In this document: positions 10,401 to 24,193 of the stretch, in pieces | Position numbering within the stretch: position 1 is the first letter of the stretch | How the letters are laid out: each line of letters opens with the position of its first letter | NCBI GenBank assembly: GCA_013397075.1 | Contig: VWZS01005931.1 | Span: forward strand, 1-64,000 | DNA from: Rhabdornis inornatus | Lineage: Eukaryota; Chordata; Aves; Passeriformes; Rhabdornithidae | Reading direction: 5' to 3' | Length of the DNA stretch: 64,000 nt | Position numbers and translations under genes: made by a program | The notes under the pieces: generated by a model | What the model saw: the letters and a program-made list of their open reading frames with translations, nothing else | Database searches by the model: none | Told to the model about the DNA's origin: nothing

Positions 10401-13400
10401 TGTAGTTCAGCACAAAGCAGTCACCAAGAAGGGAAGCACAGATTTGGGATTTACATACAGGCACAGCACAAACTTACAGATTCAGGCCTGCCTCCTGGAC
10501 TGCATCACCTCTATTTTTAAAGACTTACAGAATTCTGAGACAGCAACCTGCTTATCAGAAAAAGGGTAAGAAAAGTAGCAAAAATACAGAATTTCCAGTT
10601 ACCTTGTAGATAAAGGGTTACAAGGTTACAGGATCACATCCTCACTGCTTTTCTTCTAGGTATTACAGCACTTAACCAGTTGTCTTTTGTTGAGCTTTTT
10701 TTACCGGGAATGACTAAGGAATGAGGCCTATGAGGACTTTTTTGACAGTGCTGATTTACATGAGTAGAGATATATCCCTTTCAGCTTCTCTGGCCAATGT
10801 TAACAAGTCACCAACTCTATTCAGTAGTTTTGGCAGCAATGAAATAGGGAACCTTAATTAAACTAAAGGTGAAAATGAGGGTTTTGATGAGGTCTTTTTC
10901 CAGCACTTGTTCATATGACAAGCATCGCAATCCATGTGAAAGCTTTTCTTGGCTTGGTGAATGCATTTCCATCTTGAGAGATCCCTCATTTTTCCACTCA
11001 TTTCAGGCATATACACAGAAAGAGTTAGGATCCATTTGTGGTGCCGTCATTTGTGACCAAGCTAGAGGGTCAAGCCTGTGGACATGTCAAATTAGAACCC
11101 ACTTGTCTTAGCTTGTTGCAAGCTGCAAAACAGTGGATGAAACTTTCCAGTAAATTGGCAGTCAAACTCTGCACCGAAATGTGTTCTGTACCTTGCAAAG
11201 CTCACTGGAATGACATTTTGATGTTTTTAAATTTCTAGGATATCTTTTCACTGGAGCATTAGGACTGTAGTTTAGCTGCTCTAAAAAAGTCACATCAACT
11301 GATCCAGTGGCTGCTTGTGGTTTGTCTGAAGTCTTTCATCAGTCATCCTGAAACTACAGGGATAGTGACTTCCTGTCCTGACTGTCTTGAGGTTGGGAGG
11401 GATTTTAATTAGAACCCAGGCTATGAGATGTTGGATTTTTGTGCATCTTTTCTAGTCTTGTCATTTTGAAATGTCCAGTTTAAAATAGCACTGTGATAAG
11501 AATAATTATTTTCTTTTATTGTTGTTATATTTGTACTCTTGAAATTAGGGGGTATTTTTGGCTTAGTTATGGCTGAACATCATTAAAAGCAAGACAACAT
11601 CTCTCAAGAAACCCAAAGGACAAACCTCACAGTTTTCTCCTGAGAAACCATTGATTTATAATAAAAAGTGAAGTAACATTTTGAGATGAAGCGCATAAGC
11701 CACTTCTTTGTGATGTATTAGGTCTTGGCAGTTCCACAAATTCTCATTCAAAATCTCATTTTGACTGTCTATTATAATATTAAAACTCTTCCATTTGCCA
11801 TTCAGAAAGCTGATTGCAGTGCCAGTGCCAGCTGAACTCAACGAAGAATTTAGCACTCCCAAAAACTGGGCAAAATAATTTGAGATATTCCCAAAGCCAA
11901 CATCAGTTGACCAGTTTTTAAAAGATCTCTGTAGAGTCTAAGATATAGAAATATTCTATTCTATATGTGGTTCGTCTTACCTTGCAAAAGATAACTTAAA
12001 CTGGTTACAGGAGCCTCACTGTGGAAAATCTCATCTTTTTAAGAGCATAACCAGGTAATCCAGAAATACCTCTGAAATGCTGGTTTCAGGTGGGAGATAC
12101 CAAGTAACAGGTGAGAGGACTAGGTGTAGAATCTGCTCTGGTTGGTTGGACTTGAACAGCATCAGGACAGAATTATAGCCAGAATGAGTCTGGTTTCTGA
12201 GCAGCCTCAATTATTAATGTCCCAGCATTACATGGTCAAATGTGCTCTAAATTAGTCCAACTCCCTCTGCTGTAACACAAGCCCAGATCATACATGTGGT
12301 ACATTTACTGCAAGCAGGAGAAACAGTACAAAATGCCAAATATTTCAATTTCCCATAGTTTTCCTAAAAGAATTGGGAATTGAAGTGACAGTTTTAGTGT
12401 CAAATGATGCAATGTTGCAGCCAGAGGTTACAAATGGCCGGGCTGAAAACTCTTCTGAGGAGGGTCTTGGCAACAGGCAGAATGGAAGAGAAATCACTTT
12501 TAAACAAGCACTTCAGAGGTAACACTGAATTAAAACACAGAGCCATGGCAGGGGTTCAGGGCATATTTTCACAATCTTTTGTCAGTTAGTCATTCAAATA
12601 TTTTGATACGGAACCATTTTCATTGAGTTGTGAAGTCCACATGCTTTTTAATACCTGAGTCAGTCCACTTCATGCAAATAGATCATTGCAGGAAAAATAA
12701 AGGAGCAGAGGCACTGTCTAAAAGGTGGCAGAGTGGTGGAACTGCTGCATCTATGATGGACAATTAATGAGAATTTGATCCTGCTTTAATAAAAGTTTAC
12801 CCTCAGTAGTCTTCTGCTGCTGAGCTGTTTCTGTCATTTCACCCATGCAGGTCCATCTTTATACAGCTTGGATAGAGAGCAGGGACTGAAACCAGGAGCT
12901 TTCAGTTATAGGAGACCTTTGGGTTTTGAAAAAATCCCTGTCCACCTCCCTCCTATCAGCCAAAGCCCAGAGGGAGGATAGAGATTTCCTCGCACTCCGG
13001 GTGCCATCCTGTGAGGAAGAGGCAAAATACCTTGAGCTGAAATGACCACACAGGTTGTATCAGCAAATGTCATGATCATACACCTCTCTTCTTTCAGTCT
13101 CAGTTCAAATTGGACTTGGAAATGACAAACACCAGGTGCAGATGCCACACTCTCTCCCATATGCATCTCAGAAGAACACGTTCTATTCTTTAGTCCTAGT
13201 CTAAGATCAGTTTTACTCCAATGTTTGAGTGTTATTAGAACATTATTAAATCCGTAAATATATTGGAGGGTTCTGGTAGTCTTTCCCCATGTATGAAGTT
13301 GATGCCAAAAGCCAATAACTTAAAAAAAAATCATAAAAATGTACTTCAGATTTGTCTTAGTACCAGATGCTTAAATGAAATGAGTCTTTTAAGTATAAAG

Positions 13401-16400
13401 TAATAGATGGGTAAAACTTAATGGCAAACCAGTTATGTCTGTTTACAAGTAATTTTGATACTGAAAGTAATCCAAAGCTTTACTGTATCTTAAGTATTTC
13501 CACACTTGTCCTGTTTTTTAAACATTTCCATACTTTATTTTCCTACAAAGCATTCTCTTAGCTTTTCTAGCTACATTAAATTGTACGTCTAATCAGTGTT
13601 AAAATGGGAAACCTTTATTAATCTTTCTCTGAGTGCTCAAGTCAGCCTAAAGCAGAGGAAAATGAAAGTCAGCTTTGGAGCTTAGAACTCCAAAAGATTT
13701 AAAATTTTTACAAAATTCTTGTTTAACTGTTCCCATTAAATATGAACAATCTCATGAATTGTCAAGAGAGACATTAGATATAAATGAAACACAATAGACA
13801 TCAAAAAGAGGGAGGAAAAAATGCAGGAAATTTTCAGAAAGGCAAGTTTCAGAAATTAGGAAAATTTACATGATATCAACTGTGAAGTAAAGATATTTAA
13901 CTGAAGGTCTCCACAAAAGCAATAAACAATGACAAGAAAAAATAAACTTCCACAGGGCACAAATTCTGGCTGTTGGGCTTTAGTCTTTAATTCTTTGAAA
14001 GTTTGCTGCAGTAAAATTCAGTTGGTTACATGTTTTCTGTGCTGGCCATCCCCTGATTATTAATTTCAATAAGATGTGAAATTGCCTGTACCAGCACTTA
14101 AAAGCTTTTTCTGGAACATCTAGAAAGAATGCTGGCATCTCTCTGAAGACTTTTTCCATTTAATAAGGCTTTTGTTCTCATGTAATTCTAACAAAGTCAC
14201 TGTGTTTTCTTTCCTTTGAGCTGATCAGGAGATTCTACATACACACCCTATTTACCAGAGCATTGCTAACAGCGAGGCATTGACATATGCAAACCAGGGC
14301 AAGGAGCTGGATTACTTTTTAAGGTGCAATGACAAAATAAGAAAATTTCTTAAAATCTGTAAGAAAATGCTCTGCTTTTACTTGCAAGATGATTTTGGAT
14401 TCTGTGGGTTAGAACACTGAGCATTTACTCATACAGCTCTGATGTCAAGGAGCAGGGCTATATCAAACAGAAGAGGAAGCCCAAGCTGTTTTCCACAATA
14501 GGTTCAGTGTCTGGACAAAGATCAGCTGAAGCCTCATCCTTTGAGGAAACTCCCTGGGTTTGTTTCTTCTCTCAGGGTTCAAGATCTAAAACTACATTAA
14601 GCCATTGAATTTTTAGATGCCCATCCTTGCTGAGTTCAGAAGCATGTTGGGACTCCTTGTAACCTGCTAAAACATATCTGCAATTTTAATTTTTTTTTTA
14701 CCTTGCATTCCAGACAGGAATTTTAAAGAAGTGCTGATATTACTGATTAAAAAAATATGTTTTCAGCAGTCTCTGTAGTTCAACAAACTCTTTCAGTCTG
14801 TGCCCCCTTTCCCACCCCTCAAACTCTGTTTTGCCTCACAGCTTTTCCTGAATGTGGTGTTATTCTGGTAAAATAAAATCATCTTCAGTCTTGCAGTACA
14901 TCTAAGCCACAGCAATACCTACCCTGGAACATCTTCTGTGAACGAGGGGGTTTTTAATGGAATCAATGAGAAGTAAAGAAAAAAATTTAAATGTAGTAAT
15001 GAAACTTGCTTTTTATTGATAGTTCTATCACCTGGTGAGTCAGGGATCACTCACTTCCCATGTCTGAGTATAACACAAATAATTACAAGGCAAAGAGCAA
15101 ACGTATTATACTATCTGCTGCCTCCAAAGTTCCTACTCACAACCTTCACTTTGATCTTGGAGTTAAACTATCCATTGCACAGGTATTTTGTCTATTTTCC
15201 ATTACAGAGATATTTTTCCTTGTCCCAGGTCTGTTTTTTTAATGGCTATTTAGGCAAAGTAAACTTCATCTTTAACTAAATTTTGTGGAAAATTATTATT
15301 GGCTAAAAAGAGATTTACTCCCTGTTCCTGATGTAACGCTGCTGAATTGTATTACAGAAGAGGGACTCCTGTCCCTCAACCAATAGAAGGGGTTGTATTT
15401 CTTTAAAAGGTTGAAATAAAATGCAAATACAAGGGTAAGAGAAGTTTCTCTATAGTAAATAATTTATTACCATAGCATAATAATGTTCTCCAGAGTGTGA
15501 ATTTGCCTTCTTTGGCCAAACCAGTTACTTTTCCTTCACCTTCCAGGTCCCATTACAATCCATTGTCCATGTAGTGAAGAGAAAAATGAGAATGCACATT
15601 TTAAATAGGCATTTTCACAGTGACTGACAGGTATTTGTTACCTTGCATATCCGTTTACCTAGGAGCTGATGATGAAATTGCTCATTGTAATGCTGCTGCT
15701 AAAGTGACGTTTCTCTTTCAAAACGTGCCAGCTACCAGAAAAACACCACGTATAAACAGGACTTAAAAGGCTTGCAATGACAGGGAGCAATGGGAAATGC
15801 CAAGTGAGCAGAGCAAGGCTTCAGCTCCTCTGTCTGTAACACAATTCATGTTCTCAGCAAAACTTAACAGCTGGAGTGAGTCTCGTTCCTGATGGATGCG
15901 CTTCCCCTTCCATGGGTTTTGGCCAAAGGAGAGCTCTTCCGGTTCTGTTGGCTGAGGCTGCAGTGACATCTAGTAACTGCCTGGCTAATTACAGCTGGAA
16001 CTTTCACAGGCTCTATCCCAGCAGTGAGGAGTTCCTACAGCAGGACTTGCCTTTTCCACTTCCAGCATATCACCTTCCATAACAGCACAGGGCAAAAAGT
16101 TCTCAAACAGAGAGAGACAAAAAGTGACTTGCTCATACTGCCACATTCCTTAGAATATAAAATCGTGTTTTGAATTAAATTTTAATTAATTAATGATCAT
16201 GTCTCTTTCTAAATAGGCCTTCCTGCTTTTTTTAATAATACTGTCCCCCATCGAGCCAATATACCAAAAAACTACATCTGGTAGTTACTGAACGGACTAA
16301 ATTTACTTCTTATATAATGTTGAAGAGTTAACGATGCTATAGATTTCACAAACCCATCAAAAAGAAAACTGTTTTTTCAGATGTATTGTAAATAATAGCT

Positions 16401-17517
16401 AATCTAAGCAAGCAGGACTCTGCAGGTTTTGCATGATTTGCAACCAGTGGCTTGAAAAGGTTTTCCACGTATTAGAAGTTACCAACAGTACTGTAAGGAT
16501 TACAAATTTCCCATTTTAAGCAAAAAGGCACTGAGGCAGTGGAGTTCTTAGCAGCTTACATGTAATGAGAAAACCTTATTTACACCTTATACTTTCTCAC
16601 AGTAAGTCAAACTGTGTAAATGAAGGCTACATCAATTTACAGCCTTTGATAAACAGTCTTTGAATGCTGAGGAAGCTGTTGTAGCCTCAGATGGGCAGCA
16701 AAACCAAGTTCAGAAGGGGTTGCGCAGGTGCCTTGGAGAATAGAACAGCAATATAATGCAGATAATTGGCAATCAAAATAATTATTCAGTGATTGTTCTC
16801 TATCTCCAAGCTTAAGAGAAGGCAATGACTTTTCATATGGTTAAGTTCACTTAGTTTTTTTCTTGTTGATGAAGAAAGGAATTCTAAACCACCCTCCGTT
16901 CTTCATTTACAGCTCCTGACTAAGAAAAACAATTTAAACTCTCGTGACTTTGGAATTCCACCAAGAAGCCTTTGTATCAAGTACCCTTTTCACTGTTTTT
17001 TTATACTCCTACTTTTCTCCTACTTTAACTGAAGCCAAAACAAGTGTGCTTATGTCACACAGTCCTTTTTGAACTTCTACTGTTGTCTTTTAAAGTCCAA
17101 ACACTGATAGCTAATTACTTTCAAAGACCACAGGTCAAGGTAACTAGTAGTGAAGTCAACGGCATTTTCGTTGGTTATGTCCCAAAACTGCCTCACCTAA
17201 TTGGAAGCAGTTGGCTAGTAAGTTGTGTTTTTAGCTAGCCTCCTTTAACCTTTAAAATCACAAGCTGTGGAGATGTCTGTGGTCCCCTGATGTGCATCTG
17301 GAGTCACATTTAACACTGACATTCTTTGCTTCTGAGGTTTCTTCTGATTAGAGTTTGAGCTTATAAAGTCATTTGATCCTGTCCGCAGCTTCCAGCCAAG
17401 GGAAACAGAGCACACTTTTACATCTGTGAACAGCACAGAGGGCTTTCTCTCAGCTGAAGTGGGATGAACTTTCAGGAATGTTCTTGTATTCAACATTCTC
17501 TAACCACTACCATGGCC
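10401..17517. other. 7-kb AT-rich stretch, no gene recognised
   Basis: No open frame above about 90 codons, no family similarity and no recognised repeat. A gene desert at this scale; old unrecognised repeats are likely. Confidence 0.7.
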
Positions 17518-17522
17518 TCAAC

Positions 17523-18600
17523 TGTCTTGGTTTGAAAGACAGGTGTCTGCTAAGGAAGGCAGGACCCTCCCTCCAAATTGTTATAATTTTGAAATTAAGG
17601 CACTCTCAGGTGAAGATATGAGGGTAGGAATAACAGTTCTTTACTAGTATTTATAACAAGGCAAACAAAACAACAACAGCTATGGAATTAATAACAAAGG
17701 GAACCAGAGACCCCGTGACAGCCTAGATGGGAAGGATGGAGGGGAGGCTTTGCCTCACAAAGCCCTGGGGGCAGTCCCAGTGTCCCAGCGTCCCAGCGGG
17801 ACTCTGACCAGACCGAGCTGGAAGGGCAGGAATGAGCAGAAATCCCGGGCTGGGGGAGGAGATGGATCGAAACTCCGGGCAATGCCTGAACTGCGGGTCC
17901 TGGCAGGGCAGGGACTGCAGGGCTGCAGAGCAGAGAAACCCAGAGCAGAGGGAGAGATCCAGAGCAGAGAGACCCAGAGCAGAGAAACTCAGAGCAGAGA
18001 GACCCAGAGAAGAGAGAGAAATCCAGAGGAGGCTGGAGGAGCGGTGGGGCTGGAGCAGCGTGGCCCGGCCCAAGCAGGGCAGGGATGGGGGCTCAGGGCA
18101 GGGATGGGGGCCCAGGGCAGGGATGGGGGCCCAGGGCAGGGATGCGGGATCGGGGCAGGGATGCGGGATCAGGGCAGGGATGCGGGATCAGGGCAGGGAT
18201 GCGGGATCGGGGCAGGGGTGGGGGCTCAGGGCAGGGATGGGGGATCAGGGCAGGGGTGGGGGCTCAGGGTTCCCTGAACACGAGCACATGTGAACAGGGC
18301 CCTCTTTTAGTGAGGTAGGTGTTAATGAGGTCCCAGGTCAGCAGCAGCTCTCACGATCAGAGGCTCATCCCAGGCTGGGTCATGGCGAATTCCTTTCCCC
18401 AAGCGAAAAACAGCTCCGAGCGTCCCGTCCCCCTCTGGAGCTGCAAAGGCAGCAGCTACCCCAGCTCCTTTTTGCCTTGGCCCGGCCAATCCTTTGTTTT
18501 CTCAGGTACCTGTAAGTACCGGCAGTCAGCGTTTCCCAGCAACTCATGGGAAAAATTCTATAGGTGAAAAGGAACAAGAAAAGAAACCTAACCCCCAACA
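17523..18600. mobile_element. solo LTR of an endogenous retrovirus, 5-bp TSD TCAAC
   Basis: Starts TGTCTTGGTTTGAAAGACAG and ends CCTAACCCCCAACA, so it has TG...CA ends. It is flanked by identical TCAAC at 17518-17522 and 18601-18605. Length is 1078 bp and no viral gene is present. The opening resembles a very common passerine LTR family. It contains a 19-bp G-rich minisatellite. Orientation is unclear; the reverse complement also fits LTR ends. Confidence 0.85.
18079..18269 (+). repeat. 19-bp G-rich minisatellite inside the solo LTR
   Basis: About ten tandem copies of GCAGGGATGGGGGCTCAGG with variants (CCCAGG, GGATCAGG). Successive unit starts at 18079, 18098, 18117 and 18136 show an exact 19-bp period. 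Each unit has two G runs, so four-stranded structures are possible. Confidence 0.92.
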
Positions 18601-18605
18601 TCAAC

Positions 18606-21017
18606 AAAGTGGGGATTTTTCTTTGTTTTATAAGGGAGAAGTAGGCAGAAGGAAAACAGTTGCTCAGATCTTGACTCGAATGCTGACTCACAGAGTTGAA
18701 TCCATGGAAAGCAACTAGAAAATACAGCTGTTGTTTGGAAATGAAGCTAGGAAAGAGCCTGAAGGCTTCACTGCACTGTACAGTTAAGAAACCTGGAGCA
18801 TTTGCATCTCAGCAAAAGAATTGTTCAGTACAAATTTGCTTTATAAATCCTTTTAAGCTTTTTTTAAAGGCTTGCACTTGTATATGCACTTTCTGAATTC
18901 TTGCCTGATTTACACATTTTCTCAATTACATGAACTTGAAATGTATTGCTTAATACATTATAATTATTTTTACTCTGTGACAAGACAGCATAATTTCGTA
19001 AAGTTTAAGGGACTTCATATGCCCTATGCTGCTGGTTAACACCGTACTGGTTATTGTCCATCACTGGGAACATGATCCATATGTGGGACTATGCTCACTG
19101 GTGTTCACATTGGGCCTTACAAACTGTGTACTGGCTGCATGAATTAGAAGGTAACAATTAAGCATGAACTCTACATGATAATTTTACTGGTAACCATCCC
19201 AAGTGAGGAGCACCCATCATATTTGATTATTCCTGAACAAAATTACTTACTAAGCAGACACTGCATTCACAGAACATTGGATTCCTCCTTTATCCCACAC
19301 AGATAAATACCTTCTGAGTCAGGCTTATGCCTGGCTTCTGGGAATGAGAAAACAAAGGTCTTGTGGTGACTCGTTTTGCACAAACTGATTGTTTTCAGAG
19401 TAGCAGTTTTTACCGCGGGGTGAAATGAAAACAGCTGCCAAGTGCAATTTAATTCAAAAAGGCAGTGGCCACTGGTCACAGCTCAGACACGTCCATGGCT
19501 TTGCAAAGCCCTGACCTCTGCAAAGCCTGACTTCTGACTTGTTATACTGCAGCCCCTCAGCACATTCGTGTTCGTGAACATTTAACACTGAATTCTGACC
19601 TTCACAACCAGCACTGTGTTGGATCCGAGTGGCAAAGAGCAGCTCAGCTGAGCAGGCTCCTCACCCTCACTCTCACTACACTCTACTAGCTGAAGTTTGT
19701 AGACAAACCCATTACATGCCTTTAGCAGGGCTGAACACTGCACGTTGGATTCTGCACCGCCTGTGCTGTAGGGCTCCCAAATGTACTAGAGTGCTTCCCA
19801 CACACTGTGGATACTGGGGCCATCTCAGTGCATGGCTACAAGTATTCAGTGCAGATGATGAGTAAGTCCAAAGCAACTTAGGTCTGCTTTTACCTATCAA
19901 ATTGAGGGATTTAATCTCCGAGGGCAGGATTCTGCGCACCTACCATCAGGTGTGATGTAGACACTGCAGCTCACCAAGCTGCCCCAGTCTCCTGTTTTTA
20001 TTCAGGACAGGGAGCTCTAGGTCACTGTTCACATGACCCAGTTTAGATCTGCCAGCGCCCAGTGAGTGCACCAGAGCTGACACAATGGGAGGCTCAGGCT
20101 GTGCCAACACCTGTGGCTGACTCAGGTTTATCAGATGAAGCCCAACCTGGGGTCTGGGTGTGGTGTGCTGCACTTACATGTGCTATAAACTGCTTCTGAA
20201 AATAAAAGGGACATTTTCTCTTCCACACCCCCAGAGTAGTCTGTGATCCAGGGCTGATCTGTGGGCTGACGGGCAGCTCGCCTGCCAGGGACTAATTTAG
20301 AATGTCTTAGTTGCCTGCCTTGGAGGCGCTGCCTTCCCTCTGTTTGATACCTTGGTATTCGGCAGGGATATTAAAAGGGATTGAAATAACGAGGCTGTTT
20401 TGTATCCTTCTCCAGATGAACTCACTCCGAACAAGATCTCATGGAATTTTCTAATGAGTCTTTTAAAATGAACATGCTCAATTCAAGTTTAGAAGAGTTG
20501 AGAAAACGCAGACATTCTTCATGCCCATAAGAAAGGACCTCTGGTTACTACAAACTGCGCTTTTCCCAAAGGCCACATTTCTTTTAGATTAAAATAAATA
20601 AATAAACCACATTCTGATCTTCACTGCTTCACATCAGTAGTACAAGCTTTGCTGAGCTTCCTTCGAAGAGAAAACACATACCTGAATTCAGGTCAGGTCA
20701 CCCTTAGAGGGTTGAAGCTCCAAAAGGAAGGTGACTCCAGTCTCCTTTTCCCTGCTGCAATGCAGTGTCGCTCCACATTATTTCCGCTGCTGTTTGCAAT
20801 TAAATGGAGCAGCCCTCCTTGAGATCCTCTCACCTCTCCGGTGAAAAACAATAGAAGAAAAAAATAATTTCTTCCTCCAAAGCATCCTGATATTTTCTGC
20901 TCCAGGTTCCTGCCCTGTGCTCTTCACTCAATCAAAGACAAAAACAAACTACCTCAGTAAACCCAAATGAAACCTCACTGAAATTTAAAAGCTGTGTGGA
21001 TGAGGCAACTGGGGGCA
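18606..21017. other. no gene recognised
   Basis: Mixed-composition DNA between the solo LTR and the CR1 fragment, with short open frames on both strands and no family signal. Confidence 0.7.
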
Positions 21018-21130
21018 TGGGTTAATGGTGGGCTTAACAGTGCTGGGGGAATGATTGAACTCGATGAGCTTAGAGGACTTTCCCAACCTAAACAATTCCA
21101 TGATTATGTGAGTGTGATTCTGTGATTATG
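21018..21130 (+). mobile_element. short CR1 LINE 3' fragment
   Basis: GTTAATGGTGGGCTTAACAG, then GATTGAACTCGATGAGC and CCCAACCTAAACAATTCC, ending with repeated TGATTATG. A diverged CR1 3' end just beyond the presumed MRC2 3' UTR. Confidence 0.75.
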
Positions 21131-22034
21131 AAATCACATCTCTTCCCAGCAAAGGGGTCAAGTGGGACAGTGCTGGTTCTGACCCCAGGGAAGGGAGGAG
21201 TGGGTGTGGACAGCCCCAGGCTACTGAAGGGATGGGGAAGCCCCAAAGAAGAGGGAGGTGAGGAAACAGCACTGAGTGACTGAGTGAAGGGTGCAAGCAG
21301 GAGAAGCCTGGCGTGTGGGAGTGCTCCAGCCAACACTTCCAAACAGCCAGTGGAGCAGAGACATCATATCCATGGGACATGCAACCAAAAAACACAAGGA
21401 ATCAATACAATATCCCCCTCACCTGCGCACCTTGGAACCTCCTCTTCAGCAGGCAGGTAAGTGTCATTTCAGATTTATATTCACTACTTGTTGGGGACAT
21501 AGAGAAAGACAAGTTTTGCTTCTCCCAGTTAAAAGGAAGGAAAAAAAAACAANCAGGGTCCTGTTAAGCAATTCTTCACATTATCTAATGGTGATAGGAG
21601 ATAACACGTAACCATATATGCGTTTCCCTGTAATCCTGATCACTGCTGACAGCTCACAAAACTCTTCTCAGACAACATTTCTCCTAGACTGTACAGATTT
21701 CTTTTCTCAAAAGCAAAGGAGAAGGAAAAAATACAAAGTAATCCAGAAGAAAGGAAAAAAGAAAACTTTCTTAAGCAAGGTCTTCCAGGTTGGGCTGGGT
21801 GAGAGCCAAGTTTAACACCTCCTGCATGGCTGTGGGAGCTCCTTCTCAGCTTCTCCATGGCACAGAATTTCCTCCAGCACCTATTACTCCCCACCATCCC
21901 ACCCATAATGCCCCGTGTTACCCTGCTCCCACCCTGCCCAGGGTCTCATCACTTCAAAGGAGCCCCAACCCTGCCCAGCTGCATCCTCAGCACTGCTCCT
22001 CCCTCACACCTGCCCATCAATCCTAACCTCAATC
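21131..22034. other. no gene recognised
   Basis: Region just beyond the presumed MRC2 polyadenylation signal. It has an A-rich stretch near 21535-21555 with one ambiguous base at 21553 and purine-rich DNA at 21710-21770. Confidence 0.65.
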
Positions 22035-22040
22035 TTTATT
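22035..22040 (-). terminator. candidate MRC2 polyadenylation signal
   Basis: AATAAA on the minus strand, 1.9 kb past the MRC2 stop and the nearest canonical hexamer I found. No transcript evidence is available. Confidence 0.35.
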
Positions 22041-23972
22041 TGCTAGGACTTCCTAACCCCTGTGCCCATCCAGAAGGAGTTAATCCTAGATCTCCATCCC
22101 CACCAGCAACACAGCTTCCAGCACAGCATGATATTCCAAGAACTCCTGCAGCAGGAATTTCAGCAGCTGGGGATGAGAACAGATTCACAATTGGCTTTTC
22201 AGGATCTAGCTCCACATCAGGAAGGCATGGGCCCATGGACAGAACCAACTGTTCCAAATGAAAAAGGACCTCAGGAAATAAAGGCAGAGAAAGCTGAGAG
22301 AGAGAGATGGAGCTCAGGCAGGTCCATGTGCTCCAGATTCTTCCTCACTCTGAAATGTCATGGCAGCTTTTGGAGGTTGCCAAAAAGTAAACAAAAGCCT
22401 TGGTTCCCCCATCCCACCCCCAACAGTTTCTTAAACACTTAATGTCCAGCTTAAGTGAAATCAACAGATTTTAAAATCCACACAGGCGTCAAAAAGGAGA
22501 CTTAAAAAATTTGCTTGCTCCTCTTCTTGCAGCAAAACCAACCCCAACTTGAGCCTCAGAGGCAGAGGGCTGAAGGCAACATCTCTTGTAGGGCTGTGTC
22601 ACCCCACTTCAGAGGTCCAAGGGGCTCTTTGGATCCCATTCCTAGCAGGGAACCCTTGTCGGGGACCTAACAACTCGCTGTCTCCAGGCATCCTTCATCC
22701 CAGGGATGCTGCTGCATGCAGCTGATGGAGGATGGCTCAGTCCTAGGCACCCTCACTCCTTCCTGCACAGCTCCAAAGCGAGGCAGGGGATTAGTCACAC
22801 ACTGCCTTTCTCTTTCTCCTCGACCTCTTCCTCTGCTACACCCTACATAGGAAACAGGCAACCACACACACCCTAGCCAGCCGTGTGAAAAAGCGTATAT
22901 ATTCAGTACGCACTCAGTACAGTATAGCAACAAAAGCTACCATCATTTCCTTAAAAACCAACAAATCACCAACTTCAAAACAACCACCAAAACTTCCAAA
23001 TCCTCCCCACCCTACAGCACTGATCCTCGGCCCTCTGGGGCCCAACAAGGCACCAGTGGCAAGTGACCCCAGCTCCACACCATTCCTGCCTGACAAGGCA
23101 CAGAGGGTGGCCCCAGATCCCCGGAAGCATCTCCTGCCTTGGAACCCAACTCCTCCTGTGGGGTCTGGGGTGCTGAGGGTGCTCTCACCAGAGGGGCTGG
23201 GCCAGCAGTTTGATGTGGTGCTCTCCCGGGCAGTTATTTGGGGGACACACACACCAAAGAAACTGGGACAAGCTCTGGCTTGCAGAACAGGGACGCTGCC
23301 GCAGCCTCACTGGGGCTGGACACAGCCGTAGGAATGGGCCAGGGAGGAGGGGGGGATTCCATCACTGTTCCTGGGGGGTGCACGCTGGCCTTGCTGCAAC
23401 AGTGTGTCTGCTGGAGGCAGGGGATGAGGCCCACGAGAGGAAAGGAGTAGCACAGTGGTGGGACTGGGAGCTGGCAGGGCCCCTGCCGCTGCACACAAAG
23501 GGGAGGTAGATCAGCTTTGGAGACCTCTTGCCTGGGAGGATGTCTTCATGGACACCAGCTCAGTTCTTGGGGGGAAGAGCTTGCTGCAGGGCCCTGAATG
23601 CCTGCACTTGCCTTCTCCCAAGGCAAAGGTATCTTGGAGACTGTTCATGTTACTGGAAAGCTCTCAAACTTGTGCAGCAACTTCCCTCAAAAGCTTTTAG
23701 CCCTGAAACTGCCTCCACAGCCACTGCAGGAAAAAACCCGGCAGCTGGAGACAAGGCCAGAGGTGACAGCAATGACATGTGGGGGCAGGAGGGACCCTGG
23801 CTCCCTCCTCTTGCCCACCTGGTTGGAACCCAACCCTAACCCCAGCCCCTCTGCCTGCCCTGCCACACCAGTCCTGCTGCCACCCCTGCCCCGTGCACCA
23901 TGGAGATAGTGTGTGTGATGCTCTATGTCCTCCCCCCTCCCCAGGTCCCCATCCCCAGCGTCCCCTCTGCCA
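22035..23972 (-). other. MRC2: presumed MRC2 3' UTR
   Basis: About 1.9 kb follow the MRC2 stop without a recognisable coding exon. The first good AATAAA on the minus strand is at 22040-22035, so I take this as the likely 3' end. This is inference. A non-canonical signal closer to the stop would shorten the UTR. No gene was seen on the opposite strand. Confidence 0.4.
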
Positions 23973-24193
23973 TTAGTCTTGCTGCTCATTCATCTCCATG
24001 TCTGACACCAGGATGTTCTTCTCGGCAGATTCACTGGGGTTGGAGGTGGTGCGACTGTAGCGAGCGCTCTCAAAGGCGCCGCACTCCGCACTCTGTCGGC
24101 GCTTGTACAGGAAGACAACGACGCCCAGCACGGCGCACAGCGCCAGCATCGACAGCACGACCACTGCAATGGTTGTTGTGTTCTCTGGCAGAG
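23973..24193 (-). other. MRC2: MRC2 exon 30 (transmembrane helix and endocytic tail)
   Basis: The last coding exon begins ALPENTTT, then a 22-residue hydrophobic helix (1414-1435), a KRR stop-transfer signal and a 43-residue tail ending NEQQD. The tail holds the Leu-Val dihydrophobic endocytosis signal at 1467-1468 with Glu at 1463, matching the motif described for human Endo180 at 1468/1469 and 1464. The stop is TAA at 23975-23973. Confidence 0.97.

Noticed and set aside
16913..16980. A plus-strand exon-like stretch after a tttacag acceptor
   Set aside because: There is no good donor in phase, no family similarity and no neighbouring exons.
17750..18318. Open frames of up to 175 codons rich in Gly, Gln and Arg
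   Set aside because: They translate the 19-bp minisatellite and AGAGCAGAG repeats inside the solo LTR in several frames at once.
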